A stretch of DNA of 64,000 bases from positions 21,736,001 to 21,800,000 of the forward strand of contig CM064428.1 in assembly GCA_032690845.1 (NCBI GenBank), written 5' to 3'. The notes below the pieces were generated by a model. It saw only the letters and a program-made list of their open reading frames with translations. It did no database searches and had not been told where the DNA came from. The first letter of the stretch is position 1, and each line of letters starts with the position of its first letter. Both the position numbers and the translations under genes were made by a program. The stretch comes from Eleusine coracana subsp. coracana. Its lineage: Eukaryota > Streptophyta > Magnoliopsida > Poales > Poaceae. Below are positions 31,683-43,573 of this stretch, piece by piece.

Positions 31683-32222
31683 TGTTGGTACTCCCCAAGT
31701 GCCCCTTTTATATGTGAATATTACCCCAATTAGAGCATAATTGATACTAATTTAGGCCATTTACCTATGATATTGTCTATATATTTGTATATGCATTGTT
31801 TTGGAGCTTTATTGTAGAAACAAGTAAAATTGGTGATTAAAGTGATGCTGGAGAGGACAGGAATTCAGAACCGATGAAAAGCACTGAAGAAGCCCAGTGC
31901 GCCGATCGGCGCAATCCATGAGCCGGTCGGTGCAAGGGTGTTTTGGCCCACAGAAGTGACCGAGGCCCATTCCACATGTTTATGGGAGTTTATCTGCGCA
32001 AGACACTTGAAGATATTTGCCTAGAAGATACTTCAAAAGCTCGACGTGTACTACAAGACTTTATCTCGAAGGAAAAGGCCCACATGGTAGCTGTGAGAAA
32101 TAGAGGAACCGACTCGGAGAAGAAACCAGAGAAGACACGGCTTGCGCCGATCGATGCAATCCTACACCGATCGGCGCAACCGCCTTATTTGCTAGAAACT
32201 AAGTCCTCTACGAGTAGAACCT

Positions 32223-32230
32223 CTATAAAT
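32223..32230 (+). promoter_or_regulatory. probable TATA box, Athila-type 5' LTR
   Basis: CTATAAAT lies at the same LTR position as CTATAAATA in the 3' LTR (41451). Confidence 0.55.
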
Positions 32231-33036
32231 TCTTGTAAACCCTGGTCACGGTGGTAGAGGCGGCAGAGGTGACAGAGGGACAACAGACCCGTGAGTTAGA
32301 GCCACCGGGGCTTGCCCCGTTAGAATAGATCTCTAGTTGAGTTTCAAGAACCATTGGTGTCAAGAGTTGATCCGTTAAGGTAGGCCATCTCGACGGGGAT
32401 AAATCTTACTCTATGTATCTCAAGGATGATTGAATATGTTGATGATGGTTTTGGTGATTTGTCTATCTTGATTCTATAATCATGCATGTGCTTATTCCAA
32501 TTGCTTAGTTCTAGGCTAAGTAAGTAGATATTATCTTGATCGTGGTGATTAGGATAGTATTCGGACATTGTATTGATTATGGTTGCTTGATGATGCTAGT
32601 AGTGTGGTTTAGCGGTGACAGCACTCAGCCTTTGCAGCACTATTGGATAGTTGAGTAGGGTAAGATACTCGCGTGATTAAGGGTTTCCTCTCGGCAGCGA
32701 TAAATCGGGAGCTGCTCGGAAAGCAGGGAGGTCTTATTCATTATAGGTTTTCATTGATCCATGTAATCGCCCATTATGATGCTATTTGATTAAACTTTCT
32801 GGTTACGATTTCACTAGTAGATACTTGGCTACTCACTTAACAGCTTAGGCTTACAAGGTATCTGTCGCACTTTGCCTTAGATTCACCAGTGTGTCGATCG
32901 GCTCAACACCTGCGCCAATCGGCACGACGATAGATTCACCAGTGTGTCGATCGGCTCAACCCCTGCGCCGATCGGCGCAACAACAGATTTACTATCTAGT
33001 GCACCTTTGCGCTGGCCAGTCTCCCCTCATGCAACC

Positions 33037-33958
33037 TGATGAGGACATCACTCCTATGGATACATGTAACACTCCTCCAATTCTGGACTTGCAAGGTCCA
33101 ATGACTAGAGCTCGTGCACGACGACTAAATTTAGAGGTGAGCTTGTTCCTACATTCTTCATTATATGTCACTTTTGAGAATGGTTTGCTACCTAATGATT
33201 ATGTTGTAATTAGGAACCATGGAGAGGACCAGAAGATGATGGGAGAAGGACTTGGAGACGTGGAGGACCAGCAAGGAAGTGGAAGCCAAGGTGGAGGCCC
33301 AACCAAAACCGACATCGAGTCTGTTTCGGGGCTCAAGACCAGTCTGCACTTAAACGGAGGCCCAGGACGCATACGGACTCGAATTTGGATGTACTACATA
33401 TGCACGGGAAGATAAGAAGAAGACCTTTCCAATGCCACCGGTCTTATATCAAGATTCATCCGGAGTCATCGGGACTCGTCGAAACAAGAGAGAGTCCAGA
33501 ATCTGTTTCGGTGCTGCATCGCCTGTTTTTGGCCTTTGGGCTTTGTATCTAGTTGAGCCCAATTAGGGGCGCATCCAGAGGGTCATGCACGACCCTAGGG
33601 TCTTCATATACAGCCTCCACTGCACTATTAGGGTTCGGGTTTTGCTGAGATTATTCTGTTCATAACAGTTTTGCCGTCATCACGGTTTGTGAGACCCCAA
33701 CTTCGTGAGATTAATAATACATCTGCAATTGTGTTGCCTTCTTCTTTGTTCTTGCTTGTGTTCTTGATTTGTAGGCAGGTATTAGCCTTCTCGACGAGGT
33801 CAATCATTTTAGAACAGTTGATAACAAGAGGAGACGTCGTGCTGCGATTGCGGGGTTTAGAACGTGCTGTTCTGAAGCCGGATCGATTTGTGTGTCGCCT
33901 CTGACCAAATCAACATATCTTGAACCTTTCGAAAGATTGGGAACCCATGTCCACATCA
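33037..33958 (+). mobile_element. CRM-type solo LTR
   Basis: Runs from TGATGAGGACATCAC to GTCCACATCA with a perfect 5-bp target duplication CAACC (33032-33036 and 33959-33963). The 3' LTR of the host element at 42259 keeps the uninterrupted site (CATGCAACCTGAATTC). No internal CRM sequence is present, so it formed by LTR-LTR recombination. At 922 bp it is the most complete LTR of this family in the window. Confidence 0.95.
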
Positions 33959-34095
33959 CAACCTGAATTCAACATTAGCTTTGATTAGATCTTTTACTGT
34001 TACTCAATTCAAGGGAAAAAGTGCTACAATCGTACATCGTCCTCTTGCGGTATACAAGTGGGTGCGTAGTTACGACCAACAAGCTTACGTTTTTC

Positions 34096-34113
34096 TGGCG
34101 CCGTTGCGGGGGA
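34096..34113 (+). other. primer-binding site, Asp tRNA type
   Basis: TGGCGCCGTTGCGGGGGA lies 15 bases after the LTR. It matches the Asp-tRNA site I recall for Athila elements (TGGCGCCGTTGCCGGGGA) with one mismatch. Confidence 0.85.
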
Positions 34114-34214
34114 CCATAGTAGGTTTTTAAACATTGTTTGATGTATTAGTGTTTAGTCATTGTGCTTTAATCGTCTCTTTAGTACATATATTCTGTTAAG
34201 TGAAACTAACAAGT

Positions 34215-35352
34215 ATGGACGGTCCTAAGTCAAACAAACCCTCTAATTACATCGATGATCCAGAAAGACTCTTTCACAAGAAGAGAACAGCGGAGAAAAG
34301 AAGCAAGTCACTTGGAGATTTAGCTAGAGAAGCAGTCCATGCCACCCCTCGAGCACTATTCACAATAGAAGATCCAATTCAAGATTATTCACAATCGTCT
34401 TAAGCCTCAATTGACTCATGTTGTCAAGACAGATTTCCAAGAAGCTCAAGATCAACTTCCGTATCAATTAGAGAAATATGTTGGAATAGTGGCGCAACAA
34501 CCGTTCACAGGTTCGGAAGATCCCAATCATCACTTGCAACGCTTCAATGAGGTTTGTAGTACATTCTAGATAGCGGGATTGGACGGAAACCAAGCATGTG
34601 TGTGGCTGTTCCCCTTCTCTCTAGTTGGACGCCCCAAGCAATGGTACAATGGATTGGAAAACCCAGTGAAGACAGTGTGGAACACGTTAGCAGCTGAATT
34701 ATTGGCCCAATACTTCCCTCCTGGTAAGACTCAAGCTTTGAAGAATAAGATTCTTGGATTTACACAGAATGTTGATGAGAGCATTGGAGAAGCATGGGAG
34801 AGATACAATGAATACCAGGATGCATGCCCTCATCATGGTCTGACGGTTGGAGAAGTTGTTGAGAGGTTCTACACAGGATTGAATCAACTATCTCATCAAC
34901 ACTTGGATGCTTCAGCTACAGGTTCATTCAAGTCAAAAACTCCCACCGAAGCTAAGAATTTGATCAAGTTGCTAGTTGAAAATCAATCGTGGGATGGTGA
35001 GAGAAGTTCAAGGAATTTGCAACCATCAAAAGGAGTGGCGAAGAGTGTGATTGAGAGGACTCATGAAGACTTGATTATAGATCGCCTCAACGTTATTCAA
35101 AGGAGGTTGGACCATAATCTTCATATCCCTAAGGAAGAGCCGCTCGAGCTAGCGGAATCATGCTCCACTTGTGTTGAGTGTGGAGAAATTGGTCATGTGC
35201 AGAAAGATTGCCCTGAAGAGATGAAGATGCTAGAATATATGAAGAACTGTGGATGTAAGCCCCAATATCAGTGGCAAAGGAGTTCTTTCTCTCCTAGTTC
35301 GTCCATGCAAAATTTTATCCCACTTCGTCTCCAATGTCATGAGTTCTTCTAA
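34215..35352 (+). pseudogene. Athila-type gag
   Basis: Retrotrans_gag capsid protein. The ATG at 34215 opens MDGPKSNKP. A shift near 34376 moves to the main frame with AQQPFTGSEDPNHHLQRFNE, one TAG at 34568, then CVWLFPFSLVGRPKQWYNGL, LAQYFPPGKTQALKNKI and GEAWERYNEYQDACPHHGL. These blocks are characteristic of Athila-lineage gag. A CCHC knuckle CVECGEIGHVQKDC (about 35176-35217) ends the recognisable part. With only one stop and one frameshift over about 1.1 kb, this is one of the better-preserved genes of the element. Confidence 0.88.
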
Positions 35353-35728
35353 GCTTAAGAGTAGATCATCAAGGACAATCAAGCTAAATTCAAGGAAATT
35401 GATCATGTCCTTGAGGGAATTAATGACAAGGTGATAGAAATTGGGAGCTCCAATGAGCAGATTTTGAAGCATACCATGATTATGGAGCAATAGATGGGAC
35501 AGTTATGGCAAGCCATTCAAGGCAACAAAGGGGCTATTCCTGGCAATAAAGTCTACAGAGCAATTGAAGGCAATAGCTACGAGGTCAGGAAAATAAACAG
35601 AAGATCTAGAGTACCCTACGGGAGCAAAGAGGCCCTGCGCTGATCGGCGTGACGGTCCTAACAGCACCGATCGGCTCCCTGAAAGCGCCGATCGGCGCGA
35701 GGAGGATGTTGACCTCTCTGGTCTGAAA

Positions 35729-36455
35729 ATGGGCATGGAGACAAAGGAGCATGGCCCTACGATGTTTCTGGATACTCAATTGCTAACAAAGACAGAAGGA
35801 GCGCGGCAACACGACGAGCAATTTGCAAGGTTCGTCGATATTATGAAGAAGCTTTACATCAATGTCCCTTTTGTTGATGCTATTCAAGTGCCCACCTACA
35901 CCAAGTACATTAAGGACATGATGCAAAACTAGAAGTCTCTAGTTTCTGAGGAGGTTGTGAAGGTTACTAAGGAGCTTACAACAACAATCAATGATGTTGC
36001 ACTTGAGAAGAAACCCGACCCTGGATCCCCAAGCATCAAATGCATAATTGGAACAAGGATATTTGATTGGTGCTTGTGCGATCTTGGAGCAAGCGTAAGT
36101 GTTATACCCTGTCATATATTCACAAGTCTCAATTTGCCTGAATTGGAGCCTACGGGTATGTGTTTGGAGTTAGCTGATCAATCGTACGCTTCCCTGATGG
36201 AATTGCTGAGGATGTGCCTGTTCAAATTGGAGATCACATCGTCCCTGTTGATTTTATTGTGGTTGATATAGATAGGAGGATGAGGACCCCGTTGATCTGA
36301 GGCAGACCCTTCTTGAGGACAGCAAGAGCAAGTATTGATGTTGGGAGTGGTGTGATAAGCTTTGATATAAGTAGAACTCCCTACTCTTTCAAGTTTCACC
36401 CAAAGGGAGAAGAGTGTCGTACTGTTGATGAAGTGAAGAGATACAAGACAACGTG
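35729..36455 (+). pseudogene. Athila-type aspartic protease
   Basis: Retropepsin-like domain after gag. A linker (DEQFARFVDIMKKLYINVPF) precedes CLCDLGASVSVIPC (about 36072-36113), the active-site loop with DLGA, as I recall for Athila-type proteases. A frameshift near 36180 leads to VPVQIGDHIVPVDFIVVDID and GRPFLRTARASIDVGSGVISFD, the conserved second half, after a TGA at 36298. A TAG is at 35930. It ends around 36455. No RT follows. Confidence 0.82.
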
Positions 36456-37844
36456 ACAACATGGCATCGAGAGTAATTGGAGGGGATGTATGGATAGGTC
36501 GTCCGAGCTATATGAACCATGGAGATAAGAGAACCTTGTAGTGTCACAGCCTCACATCCCACACCATGACACTAAGGATTGATTGATTGCGGGGAGGTCA
36601 AGCTCTTTGACCTCTAAACAACTAGAGCGCTCTTGGGAGGCAACCTAATGATCGAGAGATTTAGAAGTTGTTTAGTGCTTCCAGGAGGGCAACCCATTTC
36701 ACTTAGTTAATTAGTGCTGGCCGGGAGGGCAACCCAGTGTTTTTAATTTTCTTGCTTATAATGAAAACAATCTCCAAAAAAAAGAAATAGAAAAAGTGTG
36801 TGCTTAATTCTTGTGCGCTCTTGCATTGTCTGTTTATTTGTGCAAAACTGTGTATATTATTGTAGACTAACAATGCAAGAAAAAAAAGAGAAAACCCAGG
36901 AAGAAACAGAGCTTGCGCCGATCGGCGCACATCTGTGCCGACCGACACGTTATTGCCCAGGTCAGGACAGAAGGCTGACGATGCCCAGAATTGAAGGAGT
37001 GCTAAAAATCAACCATCACAGTAATTTTCAGAGATGGAGCTATTTTCAAGGTAATCAAAAATCTTTTTGAATTAATTTTTGTGTGCAAAATGGTTGCTAA
37101 ATAACGCAGGAAAGGATGAAGAGTAACATCTAGCGAAGAAGCGAGGGGCTAGGAGCAAAAATGAATATCTCGTCGAACGGTGCGTGTCAGTGCCGTTCGG
37201 CATAGTCACTAGATAGGCCCCGCTACGTATGTCAATACTACAGGAACACTGGGAAAATTGGAAAATTAGGTGAAAGAGATGAACACAAGGTATCAGGATT
37301 AGCGCCGAACCAAGAAACGAGGCGCAAGGGACTTGCGCCGATCCGCACCCTACTGTGCCGACCGGCGCAGGTACCCATGCGGTTCCCGAGTGGGCGATAA
37401 AGGCGGCAGGCATTGATTTTGAGGAATAGGTGTGATTGCTATGCAGGTGTGTGGTGCAAAGAAGACACAGGATTGACCAAAAGTTGAAAAAGAGACAGCG
37501 TGGCGATCGGTGCGGGCCCACGCTGATCGGCGTAGTCAATCAAGATGTCAGGATTCCAGGCAGTTCCCCTGCTAACCAACATGATGTACCGTGAAGCAAC
37601 ATGAAGGAGGGGAATCAAGCACCACAGTTGTCAGAGAATTTGAAATTTGAATTGTGCCGATGGGCGTACCTACACGCCGATCGGTGCGCTCTCAAATTTT
37701 GAAAATTTCAGGCGGGTCCTTCTTCTGGATGTTTCCCACACAATAAAAGGGAGGCCTGGCGTCCCCAGTTTGGCACACCATCCCAGTAATCTCTCCACCT
37801 TCCCCACTACCCACGATCTCGCACACATTCCGCATTCCTCGCAG
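36456..37844 (+). other. Athila-type internal spacer in place of RT/RNase H/integrase
   Basis: No pol motif in any frame. It carries three similar GGAGG(G)CAACCYA motifs (about 36636, 36683, 36726) and five paired palindromes (36913, 37172, 37333, 37501, 37653). Short ORFs here are not convincing. Confidence 0.65.
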
Positions 37845-39282
37845 ATGAATCGTCTCAATCCTTCGTCGGCAAGTTGGGCAAGAGGCTGTGCCGGGGAAGC
37901 AGTTCCGGCAGCAGCGACGAGTCAAGCGGTGACTCCTTGGTGATGGGGAGCTTTGGCGCTCATGATGACATGTTGGTGGGTGATGCATCCACCAGCTCGG
38001 CAGCAGCGATCCGCGCCCGCCACTCCGTCTCTGGTGCACCCCTTCCAACGGGGCATGCTACGAGGAGCCAAACGGCGGCAAGCCATGGGGTTCCCAGATC
38101 ACCATCACCGCCGGCATTCGTGCCGCGCCTGGTGGAGGAGGGTTTCACCCTCCGGAACGTGGAGGAACAGCAACACTACCTCGTGGTGAGGGGAAGGTTT
38201 GTCCCCAACTTCGACTTGGACGAGACCTTCCTCACCACGATTGGCTATGGGAGGACATAAGGAGGATGCTCAACAATCTTGGTTGGATGGACTTCCACCT
38301 TCTTCCCATGTACTACAACCTCGACATTGTCACCGAGGTTGCCTCTACGATGAGGCTTGGCACCGTTGAAGACAGCAACGAGGCCGTCAACTTCCGCGTC
38401 CGTGACATCAGCTACACAGTGACCATAGAGGCAGTGGCTCAAGCCTTCGATGGTTGGTGGCGCACACAAGCGACAAGGTTGACTCCAGCAACGTCACCGA
38501 TGCGGACTTGCGATGGCTCTACAATGCCATCGTGAGTCCGTCTCATTGCAACCCTATGTCGGTGATGATGCAGGGTTGGATCGACAAGAGGGGCAAGGCG
38601 ACCAAGAAGTTGGCCTTCAGGGCCTATCTTCAACGCCTAGCAGCCCTCGTCTGTGACGCCGACGGATTAGGAGGGTGCGACAACAAGTGGCAGTGGGCGA
38701 CAGAGATTGGCGAGAATATGACTCGTGGCAATATTGTCACGGGAAGTGTTCGCACCAGCTTCCATGTTGGTGGCACCAACATCAGGCTCCCGTGTGCGGA
38801 GCTAGGAGTTTTCCTCCATCACAAGCTGGAGGGAGGAAATTGGCTTGAGGAAGGTCTCTTGGAGGGGGGCTGAGCTCTCAAGGACCGCCGTGGGCGGGTT
38901 CGACAACCGGCGTTATCTACGGCAGCCGGCGGCGAGTGGGACTCCCGGAATTCACGCCAGGAGCCTCTGCATTACCAGCCAGGGTGGAGAGACGCAGCGG
39001 GCGGTTCACAGCCCTCTACACCGGTCAGCGCTCCCTACCTCAACATAGTTATCAACTATTGGTACTAATGACGTGTGCCTGTGGTGCCTCCTATGCCCGG
39101 TGCAGACTTTTTCGTGCCCATGCAGGGGTACATCAACAACACACATGCACTATATCGAGCGCGTGGAGGACGCAACATTCCAATGGAGGAACAACCATGA
39201 GGCGATGGTGGAGGAGTGCGAGCGACTCAAGGTGTGGTGCTATGGCTTCGATCAACCACCGTCTCCACCTCCATTTGACTAG
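37845..39282 (+). pseudogene. third ORF of Athila-type element, plant-transposon-domain-like
   Basis: GC-rich coding region with no retroviral enzyme motif, in the position where Athila relatives carry an extra, sometimes env-like, ORF. The first frame (MNRLNPSS / MGKRLCRGSSSGSSDESSGD) is Ser-rich and leads to FVPRLVEEGFTLRNVEEQQ. After a shift near 38260 comes LGWMDFHLLPMYYNLDIVTE and VNFRVRDISYTVTIEAVAQA, then another frame with DADLRWLYNAIVSP and RAYLQRLAALVCDADGLGG. This order resembles the putative plant transposon protein domain often found in such elements (recalled, not searched). A short coiled-coil-like tail with a terminal SPPPFD follows (to 39282). No signal peptide or membrane segment is evident. 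Confidence 0.55.
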
Positions 39283-40890
39283 AGTGCCTAGGAGTTGTCA
39301 CGTATATTGGTTTCCCGGTTTGTGTTTTCTCTTATTTTTTGCAATCTTTTTCTTTATTTGGTCATGTGTGTGAGCGGGTCAAGAAACCATGTATCAGGGG
39401 TGTTCACTTTCATGCAAGTGTGTTAGTAGTAGTTTTATTTTTATGCAAGTGTGTGCAAAAATCATCACCATATATTCGAGTTTCAATCTTAATATAATGG
39501 TGGCAGTTATGCTCTTTTAGGAGAATTAAATTATTTGTTATTTCTCGAAAAGTACCGATGAAGACCAAATAATGTTGAGCATTGAATAAAATTTTGAACT
39601 TACACTTAACGATTATTCGGCAAATATATCTTATGTGGAGCAATTTTGAGTACCCATGTGCTTTATTTGTATTGTCAAAATTGTGATGATAACTTAGTAC
39701 CAATCTTTTCATAAATAAATTTTCATGTTGTGATCTTTGGAATTTATTCTTTTCAAGATCCTTACGTACCAATGCCATATTTTGAGCAATTCTCATGAAC
39801 CTTTGATAAGTAGATGAACATTAAATTGATGGTTAAGTTTAGTTAGGATTTAATTTTTTTTGGTATGAACTTTACTAAGATGGCAAATCTTTGTGTACCT
39901 TTTTCTAGCCTTGAATTACTCATGCAAAAATTCAATTCCGCTGAGTATCCTACCATAAACCCAAAATATCTAGTTGAGTATCATTCCTTGACCACATCCT
40001 ATATTTCTGGCTATATTTAATTCTTGAATAAATGTTGAAGCCAGACGAATCAAATACCAACAAATATTGGTGAATTCGGGTTGAGAGCCGATCAGCGCAC
40101 CCTGAACCGATCGACGCAGCAGAGAGCAAAATAAAAAAAAAGGGAGAAACAAAAAATGATAAGAAGGAAATAGAAGAAGAAGAAGAAAAAGAAAAAAAGG
40201 AGGGAAAACTCTGTTGTTTGCTAAGGGACTAGTAAAATTTTAAGTGTGAGGGGATGGTATATGACATGCTTATCCTCGAAATTCATTCTAGTATAGCCAT
40301 GAATCATTCCAACCATGTGCAATCTGATAATGGGAGTTCTTTTTCTTCCAAGAACAAATTTTTGCTATGCGCATGTCCACATATCCAAAGTGTGAGTCCT
40401 TTCTTAAATTTTTCTTTCTTAATGGCCATCTTGATAAAGTTTCTATAATTCCAACGAAGAATAATCTCCTAGCTTTACAATATATTATTGATTTATGTTG
40501 CAATCCTTGAATTACGTCACCTAGCTACTCATATAAGCCTTAGACAAATATTATTTGATCATTATGATGTAGAATATAGGTTGAGTGATTTGAAAGATGA
40601 GTTATTCCCTTGGATTATTTGGAAGATAGATTCTTTATGTTCACAACAATCTTTTAAGTGATTTACATGTGTGGAAAAGTTATAATTTGTGAGTTGGACA
40701 TAATTTGTTGCTCTGGGGAGAAACTTTAAGCTATATGTCCATATTTGAACTATTTTGCTGAATACCAATATGAAATACACCATAATAGAACAATGCTAAA
40801 CATTTGCTGATTTGAGATATCTTTTATGATAGAAAGAGTATGTTCTTTGATTTTTCTTTCTTTTACTTTACTCGGGATGAGCAAAGGTTT
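39283..40890 (+). other. Athila-type 3' spacer
   Basis: AT-rich non-coding stretch after the third ORF. It has one paired palindrome (40086-40118), an A-rich run (40130-40200) and a second polypurine-like AAGTGTGAGGGGATGG at about 40241. No gene seen. Confidence 0.6.
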
Positions 40891-40904
40891 AAGTGTGAGG
40901 GAAC
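40885..40904 (+). other. polypurine tract of Athila-type element
   Basis: AAAGGTTTAAGTGTGAGGGA precedes the 3' LTR. The form matches Athila tracts. Confidence 0.7.
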
Positions 40905-42433
40905 TATTGGCACTCCCCAAGTGCCCCTTTTATATGCGAATATTACCCCAATTAGAGCATAATTGATACTAATTTAGGCCATTTACCTATGATATTGTCT
41001 ATATATTTGTATATGCATTGTTTTGGAGCTTTATTGTAGAAATAGGTAAAATTGGTGATTAAAGTAATGCTGGAGAGGACAGGAATCCAGAACCGATTAA
41101 AACACTGAAGAAGCCCAGTGCGCCGATTGGCGTAGTCCATGAGCTGGTCGGTACAAAGGTGTTTTGGCCCACAAAAGTGACCGAGGCCCATTCCATATGT
41201 TTATGGGAGTTTTTCTACGCAAGACACTTGAAGATATTTGCCTAGAAGATTTATGGAACATCAAGATCTCGACGTGTAGTACAAGACTTTATCTCGAAGG
41301 AAAAAGCCCACATGGCAGTTGTGGAAGACAGAGGAACCAACTCGAAGAAGAAACCAGAGAAGACATGTCTTGCGCCGATCGGGGCAATCCTGCGCCGATC
41401 GGCGCAACCGCCTTATTTGCTAGAAACCGAGTCCTCTATGAATAGAACATCTATAAATACATGTAAACCCTGGTCGCGGCGGCAAAGGTGGCAGAGGCAA
41501 CAAAGGGACAACAGATCCGTGAGTTAGAGCCACCGGAGCTTGCCTTGTTAGAATAGATCTCTAGTTGAGTTTCAAGAATCATTGGTGTTAAGAGTTGATC
41601 CATCAAGGTAGGCCATCTCGACGGGGATGAATCTTACTCTATGTATCTCAAGGATGATTGAATATGTTGATCATGGTTTTGGTGATTTGTCTATCCTAAT
41701 TCTATAATCATGCATGCGCTTATTCCAATTGCTTAGTTCTAGGCTAAGTAAGTAGATATTATCTTGATCGTGGTGATTAGGATAGTATTTGGATATTGTA
41801 TTGATTATGGTTGCTTGATGATGTTAGTAGTATGGTTTAGCGGTGATAGCACTAGCCTGCACAGCACTACTAGATAGTTGAGTAGGGTAAGATACTCGCA
41901 CGATTAAGGGTTTCCCCTAGGCAGCGATAAATCAGGAGCCGCTCGGAAAGCAGGGTGGTCTTATTCATTATAGGTTTTCACTAATCCACGTAATTACCCA
42001 TTATGATGCTATTTGATTAGACTTTCTGGTTACGATCTCACTAGTAGATTCTTGGCTACTCACTTAATAGCTTAGGCTTACAAGGTATTTGGCGCACTTT
42101 GGCTTAGATTCACCAGTTTACCGATCGGCTCAACACCTATGCCAATCGGCGTGATGATAGATTCACCAGTGTGCCGATCGGCTCAACCCCTGTGCCGATC
42201 GGCGCAACGACAGATTTACTATCTGGCGCACCTTTGCGCTAGCCAGTCTCCCCTCATGCAACCTGAATTCGACAGTAGCTTTGATTAGATCCTTTACTGT
42301 TAACTTTGTTTAATTACTCCTAAAGTTCCTGTGGATTCGATAACCCTTGGAATACTCAATTCAAAGGAAAAAGTACTACAATTATACACCATCCTCTTAT
42401 GGTATATAAGTGGGTGCGTAGTTATGACCAACA
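40905..42433 (+). repeat. 3' LTR of Athila-type element
   Basis: TATTGGCACTCCCC (TG of the tip mutated to TA) to GACCAACA, followed by GTGTC, the target duplication. It is uninterrupted, and so shows the empty site of the solo LTR in its partner. Confidence 0.92.
41451..41459 (+). promoter_or_regulatory. probable TATA box, Athila-type 3' LTR
   Basis: CTATAAATA in the middle of the LTR, conserved in position with 32223. Confidence 0.6.
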
Positions 42434-42482
42434 GTGTCACCACCCGAGGAAGATCCTGGAACGGAGCCGTCTCCATGGTAAG

Positions 42483-43573
42483 GCGGTTCTGTTACATATT
42501 CCAGTTGGTTCCGTTCATCTTTTGTTATTGCAGAAGGCACATGGAGTCGGATTGATGGGTCATTTTGCTGCTACGAACACGAAGAACATTTTGGCCACAT
42601 ACTTCTTTTGGCCGAGGAAGGACAAGGAGAGATGTTGAGCATTTTGTTGCTCACTGCACTACATGTCAAAAGTTAAGTATTGCTTGAATCCACATGGTTT
42701 ATACATGCCACTACCTGTACCTTCTATTCCTCAGGTGGATATTTCTATGGACTTTGTTTTATGATGGCCTAGGACTTAGAGCAGAAGTGATAACATTTTT
42801 GTTATTGTGGATCACTTTTCTAAGATGACACACTTTATACCATGTCATAAGAACAATGATGTTATTCGTATTGCTGACCTCATTTTCAAAGAGATTGTAA
42901 ATTGCATCATGATGCTAAATTTTTGAGTCACTTGTAGCGCACACTTCGGAATAAGTTGGGTAGAAAGTTGTTATTTTCTACTACTTTTCACCCACAAACG
43001 GATGGACAAACTGAGGTGGTGACCCACACTTTGGGCACTATGTTGAGAGCTTCTTTTGAAGCAGTGGGAAGGATGGTTGCCTCATGTTGAGTTTGCTTAT
43101 AATTGACCAACACATTCTACTACCAAGGTAAGTCCCTTCAAGGTAGTCTATGGTTTTGATCCCCGTACTCCACTTGATATACTTCTTCTACCTATTACTG
43201 AGAGAGTTCATATTGATGCTAAAGAGCATGCTGAATTTATTTTACAAATGCATGAGAATACTAGACTTAGCATTGAAAAGATGATTGAAAAGTATAGAAT
43301 TCCTGGTAGAAAGGAACTAAAGCTTGATGTAGGAGATTTAGTGTGGTTGCACTTGAGAAAAGATAGTTTTCCAGAATTAAAAAAGTCTAAATTGATGCCT
43401 AGAGCTGATGATCGATTCAAAATTGTAGAGAAGATTAATGATAATGCATACAAACTTGAGTTGCCTCCCGAGTTTGGGGTTAGTCCTACTTTTAACATTT
43501 TAGATTTTAAATTATACTTGGAAGAAGAGGATGAGCTTGACTCGAGGACAACTCCACTTCAAAAGAGGGAGGA
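42483..43573 (+). pseudogene. CRM integrase fragment (third copy)
   Basis: Starts inside the integrase zinc-binding region (IPVGSVHLLLLQKAH, ILATYFFWPR) and runs through a heavily decayed core with stops and deletions (about 42660-43190). The better-kept C-terminal part is 43248-43573: DVGDLVWLHLRKDSF, MPRADDRFKIVEKINDNAYK and LPPEFGVSP. It parallels 11590-12480 and 50570-51680. Everything upstream is lost. The left edge is beside the Athila-type target site at 42434-42482, whose identity is unclear. Confidence 0.85.

Larger units (their letters stand above)
31683..34081 (+). repeat. 5' LTR of Athila-type element, interrupted by a solo LTR
   Basis: Colinear with 40905-42433. Removing the solo LTR plus one 5-bp duplication leaves about 1.47 kb against 1.53 kb for the 3' LTR; the difference is mainly about 55 bp missing near 34003. 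Confidence 0.9.
31683..42433 (+). mobile_element. Athila-type Ty3/gypsy element without RT/integrase
   Basis: Two LTRs (TGTTGGTACTCCCC...GACCAACA and TATTGGCACTCCCC...GACCAACA) flank an Asp-tRNA-type primer-binding site, gag, protease, a third ORF and a polypurine tract. The 5-bp target duplication GTGTC is perfect (31678-31682 and 42434-42438). No RT, RNase H or integrase motif is found between protease (about 36300) and the third ORF (37845), so it depends on relatives for mobility. Paired palindromes of the GCGCCGATCGGCGC type are scattered throughout. A CRM solo LTR interrupts the 5' LTR. Confidence 0.88.

Noticed and set aside
37072..37539. 155-residue minus ORF
   Set aside because: In the Athila-type spacer, opposite to the element's coding strand, low complexity and without a domain.
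39410..39796. 128-residue minus ORF
   Set aside because: AT-rich spacer of the Athila-type element. No domain, and it lies opposite to all supported genes.
31899..42208. The paired palindromes as a CRISPR-like array
   Set aside because: Spacing within pairs is near constant but pairs are irregularly scattered over 10 kb and are palindromes inside an LTR element. There is no regular spacer array.
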